DNA of 64,000 nt from Rhabdophis nuchalis (lineage: Eukaryota; Chordata; Lepidosauria; Squamata; Natricidae): NCBI GenBank assembly GCA_039707465.1, contig CM077658.1, positions 16,391,074 through 16,455,073 of the forward strand, in the 5' to 3' direction. The position numbers and the translations under genes are program-made. The notes beneath the pieces were generated by a model. That model made no database searches and was not told the DNA's origin. It saw only the letters and a program-made list of their open reading frames with translations. Below, piece by piece: positions 34,699 to 45,148 of this stretch (position 1 is the first letter of the stretch; the number at the start of each line of letters is the position of its first letter).

Positions 34699-35500
34699 GA
34701 CAGAAGCTCCATCCATTGTCATCTGGGCGTAATTCGCGGCAACTAGAGAGGTCTTGCGGCATTTAGCTTTGATGAGCCAAACGCCGAACCCTTGATATAA
34801 TAATCTACAAAGAACCGGCTGAGATCGTCCATTTTCGCTCGCCGCCTTCCCCCCTCCCCCCCGCGAGCCCCCCAAGCCCGCTTCCCATTCTCTCCCCCCC
34901 CTCCCCTCCCTGCCTAAGGAACTCCGGTTGGGCAGGTGGGAGAGGGAGGAAGCGTTTAACACCGAGGCGTTCTGGGCATGACCTTGAGCCCCGGGTAAAC
35001 ACACTTCTCCCAACCCAGCAATTCCTCCAAGATCTATCTCACCCCCCCCCTCCCCTCCAAGCACCACCACCACCCCAAGCCGCCCGCCGATGCTGCTGCT
35101 GCCGCCGCTGCTACCGCCGCTGCTCCGGATCCCAGCTTCCTCCCTGTCATTTTTCCCTAAACAAACCCGAAGGATCTGTCCCTATTTAAGGAGAAGGGGA
35201 GGGGTGGAGGGAGAGAGAGAGAGAAACGAAAGGGGGGGCGGGAAGCGATCAGAGGAAAAGGGACCCAGAGAGAGAAATACACACACACACGTATGTACAC
35301 AACACACACACACGCACCCAACGACTATTTCAGCCCGGCTTCTTACCTGCTCTTGCAAACTATTTCAAGTCGGAGGCTTTGGGAAAACTCCGGAGGGAAG
35401 CTTGAAGCGGGCCCGCAGGATCGCACGCAGCAACAGACCCCCCAAAAGCCGGGCGCTTAAGAGAAGTAATCAACGATAAAGTGACGTTGATCCGCACTGT

Positions 35501-36395
35501 AACCTTGTGGCGTATTTAATGTAAATAAGCAGTTATGTTGCCAATCGCACGCACGCAAACACAGAAAGGTCTTCGGCGTTGCATTTTGATGCTTTCCATT
35601 AAGGCTGACTTTATTTACATACACTATTTAGGGGGAAGGGGGGAAGAGGAGAGAGAGAGAGGGAGAGGGAGAGAGAGGGAAGATCACGATGGTAGGAAGA
35701 CAATACTACTGCCAAATGATTATGAAAATATGATTTTAATTAATCACGTAGTAGGCAAGGAAATTAGCATACGGTAATTAAACTTCCAGGGGAAAGAAAA
35801 AAAAGGAACGAAAGAAAGGACAGGCGGAGAGGGAAGGGGGGTGGTGGTTGGGAAGCCATGGAGCTCCTTTGCCTTATGGGTTTTAAATAATCAGGAAATA
35901 TAGATTTAAAACCTTGGGGTTTTTTTGTTTGTTTGTTTTGTTTTATTTTGAGGCTCCCCCAGATCCAGCTTACTTTATTACCCAGCCAATAACTTTTTCT
36001 CTCTCTTTTTTTTTTTTAAAAGGAAAGGAACTTGCAAAGGTTGGGATTGTCTTGCAAGGCTTGGTGGAAGGTGCAACGAGCAAAAAGAAGGGGGGAGGAA
36101 TTGAGGAATAGGTTAGATGTGGCTAATAAATGAACAGGAGCGGAAAGGGGGGGTCGAATGAAGTGGGGGAAGAAGGCTGTAGTTGTGGATTCCACAGACC
36201 CATCTGTGACAAAAGCAGGGGCCTTCCACAGCCTCTTTGTGATGGGGTTATATAATGAGGGTGGAGTAATTATTGGAAAGGGTGGGGGGTGCAGAGAACG
36301 TTTGTTATAATAAACAATAATAGTACAATGCATTCTAGATAGAGAGAGAAAGCTCATTTGGTGAGCCACCTTAATGGGAAAGGAAAGGAAAGGAA
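35501..36395. other. AT-rich flank of CpG block, no gene seen
   Basis: It contains the homeodomain-like site cluster at 35716-35785 and low-complexity GA and T runs. No recognisable transposon. Confidence 0.4.
35716..35785. promoter_or_regulatory. Cluster of TAATTA-type homeodomain sites
   Basis: Within 70 bp are GATTTTAATTAATCACG, AATTAGCATACGG and GGTAATTAAAC, i.e. several ATTA cores, two as TAATTA/TTAATTAA. A similar TTTAATTATAC lies at 33929-33939 next to a CRE-like ACGTCA. Such clusters are usual in enhancers of developmental genes; function here is inferred. Confidence 0.3.
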
Positions 36396-36398
<3 letters not shown>

Positions 36399-36479
<81 letters not shown>

Positions 36480-36493
36480 CAAGATCCCAAAAA

Positions 36494-36534
<41 letters not shown>

Positions 36535-36595
36535 CAGAGAGAGAGACAGAGACAGAGACAGAGACAGAGACAGAGACAGAGACAGAGACAGAGAC

Positions 36596-36626
<31 letters not shown>
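36399..36626. repeat. Compound (GA)n / (GACAGA)n block
   Basis: A GA run at 36399-36477, a 20 bp interruption, a second GA run from 36499, then about 16 GACAGA units to 36626. All-purine except for the C of GACAGA. The ER/DRD-repeat open frame is an artefact. Confidence 0.96.
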
Positions 36627-37667
36627 TGTGCTTGGTTAAAAAGAGATGGAAGCAGACTGATTATTCAAAATGCTGAGCCACAGGGACACTTAAAACATTG
36701 ATTCAGGTAACACAAGTTCCATCTCCATTGAAATGAGGTCCCTGAAGATGACCAGCGTACATTTTAAATCAGTTTACATGATTTAAAAAAAAGAAGGGGG
36801 GAGGGCAGAAACATCACCCAAGGAGAAATCATCTGGAATAAAATGTACTAGAGAAGAAAAGTTTAGACATCTGTTCAAAATCCCTGGAAGATCAACAACT
36901 TGTTGATAATAGGAGCACCAGGGATTTAATTTAAGCATTTAATCAACCCTTCCAATTTTCCTTATTTTTCTCTTCTAAAGCTTCTCTGCCTACCCCTCTT
37001 CTCCCTTCCCTGAAAAGGTTTGGGGGGGGGGGAATTTGGTATTTCTTTCCTAAAGTTTCTGAACTATTCTTAAAAGCGCACAATAAAAATAGGCAGCAAC
37101 GCGGAGAGAATTTGTACCTGTTTCCAGAATGTGGGAATTGATTCTGCACTTTGAGATTTAATATCTCTGAAATCCTCTTTATAAATATTCCAAATATTCT
37201 CCTTTTTTTCCCCCCTGTAAAAATTAGCATAGCAGCCACATCAATAATATCACTATCGCTACGGGAATGATAACTAAAGCAGTGGAGGGGTGTCTTTATT
37301 CTGGTTCTTCATGGATCAACTGATTATATTCTCTTCGTCTTTTGAATTTGTTATTGTAAGTCAAGTGATTCTTTATAAGTGACAGGCCTGACAAAGAGAT
37401 GAGGATGGGAAAAGCAGGTCGAAGGAAGTCACCATATGGACTTTGAGAAAGGCATTTCTAGAAAACAAGATAATGGTGAAAATGGATCTTGTCTTTTAAC
37501 CCTTCCTGGGCCTTGATTCATGGCTGCGTTAAAGCGCGATATGCTTTTTCTAAAAAATAAAAAAATACAGGAGCTGTTTGGAATTATGAATGAACTTCTT
37601 ATGAGGCATTTAAAGAATAATTAAAAGTTAAATGATGTTAAGATATAACGTTACTCTGGCCTGTGTA
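36627..37667. other. Single-copy AT-rich DNA
   Basis: No repeat or exon recognised. Confidence 0.4.
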
Positions 37668-37966
37668 CAGATAGTCCTTGATTTACAACCATTCATTTAG
37701 TGACCGTTCAAAGTTACGGCGGCACTGAAAAAAGTGACTTTAGGATGGTTTTTCATACTTCTGGCAGCATCCCCATGGTCACATGGTCAATATTCAGACA
37801 CTTGACAAACTGGTTCCTATTTATGACGACTTCAGCGTCCTCAGTTCATGCGACCACCTTTTGTGACCTTCTGGCAAGCCAAGTCAACTTAACGACCGCG
37901 GTACTAACTAACTTAACATCATGCAGAGACTCACTTAACAACTTAACAAGCAAGGTTGTAAAATGC
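37668..37966 (+). mobile_element. Pogo/Tigger-like MITE T1, copy A
   Basis: It begins after TA with CAGATAGTCCTTGATTTACA. It contains GTGACCGTTCAAAGTTACGG, CATCCCCATGGTCACATGG, TTTATGACGACTTC and GGTTGTAAAATG. The right end is missing. The same order is seen at 38917-39312. No transposase frame. Confidence 0.75.
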
Positions 37967-38299
37967 CTGTGGATATCGGTACTCATTGTGCTTCCTTCGG
38001 CCATACAGCTGTCTTAATACATGAGTCCCTCCGGAAGTTATCTTGGGGTCGATTCCCCTTTCAATTCACTGCTGTGGATTTCCTTATTTTGCTACAAGGC
38101 TTTGGAGTCATGACTTCTACACGGCCACTGATCCTGGACACAGTTAGAATGATTGTAACCAGTGCATTTGGTTTAAAGTTCAAAAAGAGTTGTTCCATAA
38201 GCTCAAGTGGCATTCCATAACAAGAGAAACCTAAACTAATGTGGAACTAGCCTCATGTGAAGATGCCTATTCAAGACGAGCATTTAGAAAATGCGTGCT

Positions 38300-38560
38300 C
38301 TGGCTGCTGTGGTTTGTTTATTTGCACGCTTTCGGTGCCTTCAAGTCAGTCCATGATTCCTACTTGGGCAAGTCCCTGTAGATATTCTGGCAACATTTTC
38401 AGAGGTGTCTTTACCAGTCAATGCCGCCTTCTACTGCTGGGAGAGAAGGGCTCGCCCAAAAATCACCAACTGGCTTTATGACGAGGGCAGGACTAGAACA
38501 CTTAACCTTTCGGTTCTAGTTCAACGCCTTTAACCACAACACCAAACTAGCTTTCACTGT
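38300..38560 (-). mobile_element. Sauria-type SINE, minus strand
   Basis: The minus strand starts GCTAGTTTGGTGTTGTGGTT (tRNA-like head with box A), has a box-B-like AAGTGTTCTAGTCCTGCC, and ends in a BovB-like segment whose complement here is GGTGCCTTCAAGTCAGTCC. Diverged but complete in outline. Confidence 0.8.
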
Positions 38561-38916
38561 GGGTTTACTGACCTTTAATCATCCTTAGAAAAGGAAGGTT
38601 GCTGTGGAGGATTTGACTAAAGCAGGACTACATTTTCTGCCATGATGGAGGAGGAGGAGGTTCCTATCTAATTTGCTGTGGTCCTTGATGTCCTTGACAA
38701 GGAATTCATATAAAATAGATATTGGGGCGTGGGGGAGAACCCTTTCCACTCCTACTAAATCAAATACTAGAAAGAAAATTCTAACTACAAAGTCCTTAAC
38801 CCAGGAGTGGCTCGTTTAGCCACTGCCTCATAGAAAAGACAAAATGACAGGCCGTAGGCATGTCAAGAGATGGACTCACATGGATATCACTTTAGAAGGG
38901 GAAGCATAGATAAGTG

Positions 38917-39312
38917 CAAGTAGTCCTCAACTTACAACAGTTCATTTACAGTCCGTTCAAAGTTACAACGGCACCGGGGGAAAGTGACTTGTGGACATTT
39001 TTCACGCTTACGACCTTTGTAGTATTCCCATGACCAAAATTCAGAGGCTTTGGCAAATGGTTCATACTTATGACCGTTGTTGTGTCCCAGGGTCATGTCA
39101 TCCCCTTTTGCTACCTTTTGACCAGCAAAGTCGATGGGGAAGCCAGATTCACTTAACAGCTGTGTTACTAACTTATCAACTGTGGCCGATTCACTTAACA
39201 ACTGGAGCAAGAAGGGTCGTAAAATGGGGCAAAACGCACTTAACAAATGTCTCAATTAACAACAGAAATTTTGGCCTCCATTGTGGCCGTAAGTCAAGGA
39301 CTAGCAGTACTG
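38917..39312 (+). mobile_element. Pogo/Tigger-like MITE T1, near-complete copy B
   Basis: The left end CAAGTAGTCCTCAACTTACA and right end GGCCGTAAGTCAAGGACTAG are inverted; internal boxes are as in copy A, plus CACTTAACAACTGGAGCAA and ATTTTGGCCTCCATTGTGG. About 396 bp and non-coding. This is the best copy in the window for defining the family. Confidence 0.8.
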
Positions 39313-40747
39313 TATTAGTCCAGACTGACTATTTCAACCGTGTTTTGGAATGACCCAAAAAACGAGGGCACAAACATATGAAAAAGTATGAAACTTTTTC
39401 CTCAAAATCTGAACTCGCAATCTGCAGAGGTGAAGTATTTGTGCAGATACGTGACCACTTTTTCCACTCTGAAAATATCTCTGTGGTTTGCGGTGTTTTC
39501 TTTCTCTCTCTTATAAAGTGGAAGCCCATAGAGGGCAGAAAAAGCAGATGTTCTCAAGGAAAAGAAGTATTTTTCGAGAGGAAAGAAAAATATTTTCTCC
39601 CGCCTCAATCTTAGCAACTCTGCTCAGGTAAACAGCTTCTATTGGATGAAAGCGTTGTGAAAACAAAGTGTTTATATTCAAGGCATAGAAATTAAAGTGA
39701 ATCCGATTAAAACTTGGGTTGTCAAGAGAATAACTTGCTTTTGTTTAGCCTAAATTCATTCTCGGCTTACTTGAAACAGAGAGGAGTGCTCTACAGAAAT
39801 TAAAGTAGATGATTCACCAGTCAACTTTAAAGTCTCCATGTGTGGAGCTGCCATACATGAAATATTCTACATATGGGGAACAGAACATGCAAAACAAAAA
39901 ATACGATCTCCAGAAAAAGAAGAGGTAGAACATTAGAGGAGAAAAACATATATCACTCTGATGCAAATGAGAGGTCATGAGAACATGTCTATTCAGGGGG
40001 GGGGGGGGATTGAGCTTGCTAAAACTGTTTCTACTGTGACTTTAGTGCCCATCAGTGACTTGATGAACACTTCTGCTTATTCTGCTAATGCTGCATCAGA
40101 AGTCAGTATCTAAGTAATTTTCCCTAAGTAGGGATGCAAAAGTGCTACAATTCAGAATGCCATCACTCAAAAATATAACTTTGGGAGACAAAGACCTTGG
40201 ACAAAGGAATACATTCTTTTCAGTTTATCTGAATAATATTTGTTTAATCATTCACTACCATTTTAAAAAATTCCAAGGTAATCTATGTCTTTCTGAGACA
40301 GAGGAAACTGTCCAAGAAGGATACTATTTAATTAAAAACTATCACATAAAAATAAAGACTCGGTGAAGTAAAATAAGCTGCTGTGATCAATGTCCTAAGG
40401 CTTGTAACGAACAAAAGCTAAACATTCTAAAAATAATTGATTTGTACTTTCAATACAGAACCATCTTCTCATGTTGCAAAATAAAGCTCATCGCATTTAA
40501 AATACACATCATAATCATGATTGCAACCACACCAGAAGCAGCTGAGATGGTTGACTTCCTTAGATACTGAGCTGTAATATCTCTCCTATGCAACATATGG
40601 CGATTTTATCATGCCTTTATACTAATTTAATATTTTATCTCATCTATTTATTTGTGTTTGTACAAGTAATGTGTTTTATAATGTTATATATCAGTGGCCA
40701 CATGACCTCTTCTAGATGCCATATGCTAAATAAAAATAAATAAAAAT
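39313..40747. other. Single-copy DNA
   Basis: AT-rich, with a G-run near 39997-40008. No supported gene. Confidence 0.4.
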
Positions 40748-40942
40748 TTGAAAAGACATGAAAACAGAAACACTGAAGAGTCTAACAGGTTGACATTCAG
40801 AAAAGTGCAAGATGTAGAAGAATTATCTGAAGATTTACTAGGTTATGTTGAAGAAATACAATACCAGGCCATGTTTCCAGACCTTTGCTTACCATCCCTT
40901 CCGAACGCAGATGCATCTAGGAAGCCACAAATAGAAAAATAA
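40748..40942 (+). other. Open frame of protein-like composition, exon or retrocopy candidate
   Basis: 64 codons with no ATG at the start of the frame. The frame has a mixed, non-repetitive composition (VQDVEELSEDLLGYVEEIQ, then FPDLCLPSLPNAD) unlike the low-complexity frames elsewhere. A weak CATTCAG acceptor lies at about 40796-40802. It stops with TAA at 40940-40942. It could be a terminal exon, a decayed retrocopy or chance. I do not recognise the protein. Confidence 0.2.
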
Positions 40943-41001
40943 AGAAAATAGGAGAAGAAACCTACCTCTCCCTCTCCCTCTCCGCCTCCCTCCCTCCTTC
41001 C

Positions 41002-41025
41002 TTTCCATCCATCCATCCATCCATC
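41002..41025. repeat. (ATCC)n microsatellite, left half
   Basis: CATC units that run straight into a hAT element and resume at 41404. They are two halves of one array split by the insertion. Confidence 0.9.
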
Positions 41026-41201
41026 CAGTGGTGGGTTTCAATTTTTTTAGAACCTACTCTGTAGGTGTGGCCTATTTTGTGGGCGTGGCTTGGCAGTCAT
41101 GTGACAGGGTGGGAGTGGCCACCTTTTAAAATGTGGTGAAACTCATTTAACAACGCTCTTGCTTAGCAACCAAAATTTTGGACTGAATTGTGATGATAAA
41201 T

Positions 41202-41233
<32 letters not shown>

Positions 41234-41403
41234 TCCTTCCTTCCTTCCTTCCTTCCTTCCCTTCCCTTCCCTTCCCGTTGGGTCACTGGCAGCAGCGGGC
41301 CAGATTTACTTCCAGGTACGCCAGTGGAACCCTCTCACCGGTTCTCTAAATTTCACCAACTGGCTCTCGCGAGTAGGTGCGAGCCTGCAGAAACCCACCA
41401 CTC
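41026..41403. mobile_element. Non-autonomous hAT element H1, copy 2, inside a microsatellite
   Basis: Nearly identical to 6449-6817 across both ends and body, including the internal (TTTC)n/(TTCC)n tract. CATCCATC flanks both sides (41018-41025 and 41404-41411), although this is also the repeat unit. The last base is C instead of G. No transposase. Confidence 0.9.
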
Positions 41404-41470
41404 CATCCATCCATCCATCCATCCATCCATCCATCCATCCATCCATCCATCTATCTATCTATCTATCTAG
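41404..41470. repeat. (ATCC)n-(ATCT)n microsatellite, right half
   Basis: ATCC units, then ATCT units from about 41449. It continues the array interrupted at 41025. Confidence 0.93.
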
Positions 41471-42750
41471 ACATCCAAATTATTAATAAAAGGAAGTAAA
41501 AACTGTGGATAGTATTTCTACAACAATATAATAATCAAAAACAAATATAGATTTATGACATAGAAACTATTAATATGTAATATTTAAATTCAGTAGTTTT
41601 TATAAAGATCTGATAGTAAATAGTCAAAATAAATTATACTTAAATAGTGCTACGTTAACAAAGCCAAATCTTTCCTTAAAACAAAACTTATTTCCAAATG
41701 TAAGACATTAGTATCTGCCTAGAATGCTTTTTCCTTTCCTAGTTCATAATATTATTAATAAGTTTCTTCCTTTTTATTTTTGAAAGATGTATTCCAGGAA
41801 AGTGGACAGTATGGGGATCACACAAAAGATAAATATGGCTTTTCATTTCTAAGTAGCTGGGTGATACACATTCATCACTTTCAGATGGTAAAGTCATTAC
41901 CTTTAAAAAAAATTAAAGAATATGGGGATTAACATAAGTTTTTGATCCATACAATCTATATTTAAATTATGCAGTCAAATGCTAGAATTATTTTTAACTC
42001 AATGAAATCCTGTAGCCAAAACACAAACCACCTGAGGAAAAGGAATATTCTTAAAATAAGACTGCAGGTAGAAAATTATATCTGTCTATCTTGGAAGTAG
42101 CAGAATGTCATTATAATTTTTAATGACTAATATTAACGAAGCTCTATTACATAAGGGTGCTTTTTTTTTCTGTCCAGAACACCTGAACCCTGGTTAAACA
42201 GCCCCATCAGGATGTCATGTTTCATAGAATAATATAAGTTAAAGTTTACATTATTATTATTTTTCCAGTTTAGGTTTCTTGATCAAAAGAAACACAATTA
42301 TTGACTATTAGCTTGCAATCTAAACAAAAAGATGATCAAGTCATCCTGAAAGGCAGAGTAGAAATCAGATTAATAATGACAACAAAACAAAGCCCAATTA
42401 ACGTTAGCCTTCTGTGAGTTGGGTTCAATAGAAGTTAACATTAACAATGCAGGAGCTTGAAGTAGAAATTAGAAACATGACTCTGTGATAATGATATTAT
42501 CACAGGCCCAAAAGAAAAGAACTTTCTCGAATGTCATTGAAAGAATAAGAAAGCAAAGTAAGCTAGGCAGATTCCACCTCCACAATGAATATGCTTCCTT
42601 TTACCAAAATTTGAATTGAATATGATTTTACATCAGAAAGCTTATATACTGAAAAAGGTAGACAGGTCTAAGCAAAATATAAAATAAAGTATTATTTTAA
42701 TATGGTAGCTAAGGAAGCTTTTAGAAGAGATGGCATTCTTCATTCATGTA
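41471..42750. other. AT-rich single-copy DNA
   Basis: No transposon or exon recognised in about 1.3 kb. Confidence 0.4.
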
Positions 42751-42751
42751 A

Positions 42752-42925
42752 GGTAACGGTAAAGGTTCTTCTTGCTAGTCGTTCCTGACTCTAGGGGGCG
42801 GTGCTCATCTCTGTTTCAGAGCTAAAGAGCCAGCGCTGTCCGAAGACGTCTCCGTGGTCATGTGGTTGGCATGAATAAACGCCAAAGGTGCACAGAACGC
42901 TGTTACCTTCCCACCAAAGCTTTTG
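42752..42925 (-). mobile_element. tRNA-derived SINE S1, 3' part only (copy 4)
   Basis: Left edge GGTAACGGTAAAGGTTCTTC, then GACTCTAGGGGGCGGTGC, CGAAGACGTCTCCGTGGTC and TTACCTTCCCACCAAAG. The tRNA head is absent; the copy breaks where repeat R-B begins. Confidence 0.85.
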
Positions 42926-43135
42926 GCTGGGAGCTCAAAACCTTGTAATTATCACGAGAAACTGATAAGGTCTGTTACTGCAGTTAACTCTTTGAAGGAC
43001 TCTTGCCTGGACTTTTTGATGGGTGAATGCAATTAATTCACAAGAGGTAAATAAAAAGGGGTTTGTTTGTGTGATAAGGAGCCTGTTTCTTCCTTCTGCT
43101 AAGACTGGGTCAGAACACTTATCTCGATTTCTTAG
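42926..43135. mobile_element. Dispersed repeat R-B, copy 2
   Basis: It shares GATAAGGTCTGT, TTAACTCTTTGAAGGACTCT, AATTCACAAGAGGTAAATAA and GGTCAGAACA with 7027-7300. It sits between two SINE pieces. Confidence 0.5.
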
Positions 43136-43364
43136 CATTGTCTGAAGGCACTTCCATGAGCATGTGGCCATCACGGAATGCTATTACCTTCCCACCAAAG
43201 TGGAGGCTATTTATCTACTCGCATTTGCATGCTTTTGATGGGCAGGAGCTGGGGCAAGGAATGGGAGCTTGCCCCGTTGCACCGTGTTCGAATCTTGAAG
43301 CTGGGCTGTCAGCTTTCCAGCTGACAAGCTCAGCATCTTTAACCAGTGAGCCATCAGGCCCCTA
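43136..43364 (-). mobile_element. Second, diverged S1-related SINE piece
   Basis: It repeats the GAGCATGTGGCCATCACG and TTACCTTCCCACCAAAG boxes already present in 42752-42925, so it is not simply the rest of that copy. The tRNA-like head is at the right (CCAGTGAGCCATCAGGCCCC) with box-B complement GTGTTCGAATCTTG. Head-proximal sequence differs from the main S1 copies, suggesting a sister subfamily. Confidence 0.75.
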
Positions 43365-43459
43365 ATTTCTCTAACCAGATGCCTTCCCAGTTTGCTGAGT
43401 ATTATTCCCAGCCCTATCAAAGCTGACAGCAGCCAGAGCATGGAACAACTCAAAGAAGT

Positions 43460-43525
43460 TGAGTTGGGTCCTTGGTGGAGAAGGGCGGGATATAAATTTA
43501 AATAAATAAAATAAATAAATAAATA
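43460..43525 (+). mobile_element. LINE (L2/CR1-like) 3' tip
   Basis: GTCCTTGGTGGAGAAGGGCG, GGATATAAATTTAAATAAAT and a (TAAA)n tail, the same terminal design as 57980-58049. Confidence 0.7.
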
Positions 43526-43529
43526 AGTA

Positions 43530-43759
43530 CAGTGATCCCTCGTTTTTCGCGGCTTCATGTTTCGCGGCTTCAGTGCTTCACGGGTTTTTCAAAAATACAG
43601 AAAGAAAAAAAATGCATCGGTAGGAGGCAAGCGCCCCCTAGTGCTTGCTTTAAACGATGTCCACCAACTCAAGTTTCCGGTGCGAATCCTACTTCACGGT
43701 TTTTCAGTTTTCGCGGAAGGTTCCGGTCCCCATTAACCACGAAAAACGAGGGATCACTG
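43530..43759. mobile_element. Tigger-like MITE with perfect TIRs and TA duplication
   Basis: The ends CAGTGATCCCTCGTTTTTCG and its complement in CGAAAAACGAGGGATCACTG are inverted and flanked by TA on both sides (43528-43529, 43760-43761). Internal CGCGGCTTCA and TTCGCGGAAGG fit pogo/Tigger-derived elements. 230 bp, no transposase. It abuts a LINE tail at its left. Confidence 0.92.
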
Positions 43760-43761
43760 TA

Positions 43762-44959
43762 GTGCAAGATAGGAAGATGTAGAGAGACTTGGCCCACAGA
43801 ATTGCCAAGATTCAGACACAACTGAATGGATAACACCATCATAACTTGCAGACTGGTGGAAGTGGGGCACCAGTTCCTTTCAATTGTGTAGAGAGAAATA
43901 TACAGTATCAGCAGATTATACCTCCTAAATGAATTTATCTGATGGTGGGGGGAGGGGACGACCCAAGTGAAGGCACATCTAGCTACTACTTGGCCAGAAG
44001 ACCTCAAAGACATCCCATATCTGCAGACTAGATTATTTGAACGAATGTGCCAAAAAAAAACAAAGGCTATACAAAGCATATCTGTATTGTTGCCAGAAAG
44101 ATACCATGGATATGTTGACAGAGTCAGCAGAGCTGAGGTCATCTCAAGCAGATTTTACTCCTATCCATTATTTTGTTTCCTGGGTTTTTTTTTTTCCTAA
44201 GAGCGCATATACGAAATTAAGAGCCCTTTTTTCCCCCTTTCAGACGAAAGATATTTATTAAGCGACGCTGTCTCTGAAAGAGGAGGGTGGGGCTCCTTGA
44301 TGTTTCTGTATTGGTCCCTGTCCAATGTTATGCATTTTAGATATAAGGCTTCAATGACTTCATGCAGTTAATCAATGTTTTTAAAGAAATAAAATCACTG
44401 ATCCCAAATCTCAGAAGATCTGAGTGTCTTCTATCCTGACACTTCTGTTTTGTTAAAAAAAAAAAAGAAAAAAAAGTGGGGGAGGGGGGGAGGAGGGACA
44501 AACAAAGGAGCTTGCAAAATAATTTAATTCTATGCCAATTGACTATACCATCTCCTCTGGGATATCCAGCAAGGATGTTTCTTACATCTAATTATTATGC
44601 AGTGGTTATATTATCTGTAATGTGAACTTCTGGTTCAGTTGAAAACATGGATTAGAGAACTAAATCCCATATATTGTGCCATTGCTCAAAATACTATTTT
44701 GTAATAGGTTTTGTGGGGGTGTTTCAATTTCAATGATCAATGATTCCGTTTCAAATATATCTTAGGGAACATTTTAATTAGCAGGGTTTCGGAAGGGTTA
44801 TAGATTGTGTCTCAACACATCCTGGTTATGGGGAAAATAAATCAGACTTACATTGGTATATTTATTTATTTGTATCCCACCTTTATTATTTTTACAAATA
44901 TCTCAAGGTGGCAAATGTATCCAACATACCTTTCTCCTCTTATTTTTCTGCACAGTAAT
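43762..44959. other. Single-copy DNA
   Basis: A 157-codon minus-strand frame (43669-44142) overlaps the Tigger-like MITE and has no known motif, so it is not called. Purine tract near 44454-44500. Confidence 0.4.
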
Positions 44960-45022
44960 AACCCCGTAAGGTGAGCTGGGCTGAGAGTGAATGACTGGCC
45001 TAAAGTCACCTAGCTGCTATTT
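44960..45022 (-). mobile_element. Sauria-related SINE, outer part of a three-layer nest
   Basis: The plus strand reads AAGGTGAGCTGGGCTGAGAG then TGACTGGCCTAAAGTCACCT, the complement of a tRNA-derived SINE body. It is cut after CTATTT (45017-45022), which recurs at 45614-45619. Confidence 0.75.
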
Positions 45023-45148
45023 TGTTGTTGTTAGTTGCGAAGTCATGTCTGACCCATAGTGACCCCATGGACAACGTTTCTCCGGGCCTTCCTGTCCTCT
45101 GGAGTCCATTTAAGATCACGCCCACTGCTTCAGTGACTCCATCCAGCT
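45023..45148 (-). pseudogene. BovB LINE, minus strand, 3' part
   Basis: The plus strand starts TTGTTGTTAGTTGCGAAGTC, the complement of the BovB 3' end, and continues with CCATGGACAACGTTTCTCC and TGGAGTCCATTTAA, matching the complements of the copies at 4.9 and 8.2 kb. Interrupted by a hAT element at 45149. Confidence 0.9.

Larger units (their letters stand above)
30300..35500. promoter_or_regulatory. Large CpG-rich block (CpG island / promoter region)
   Basis: GC and CpG content rise sharply compared with the AT-rich flanks, with the densest parts at about 31380-31600, 33060-33360 and 34720-34880. A GC box (CCCCGCCCCG at 33093-33102) and ACGTCA-type sites (33910-33915) are present, and no transposon was recognised inside. 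Open frames up to about 240 codons exist, but they are driven by purine/pyrimidine bias or GA repeats and match no protein I know. Best read as the 5' regulatory region of an unidentified gene or long noncoding RNA. Direction of transcription is unclear. Confidence 0.7.

Noticed and set aside
34537..35073. 178-codon minus-strand frame
   Set aside because: It includes (CV)n from a CA repeat and Gly/Glu runs from C/T-rich DNA. No support.
36374..36676. RE/RD-repeat frame
   Set aside because: Translation of GA and GACAGA microsatellites.
43669..44142. 157-codon minus-strand frame
   Set aside because: It overlaps the Tigger-like MITE and simple sequence; no transposase motif and no exon boundaries.
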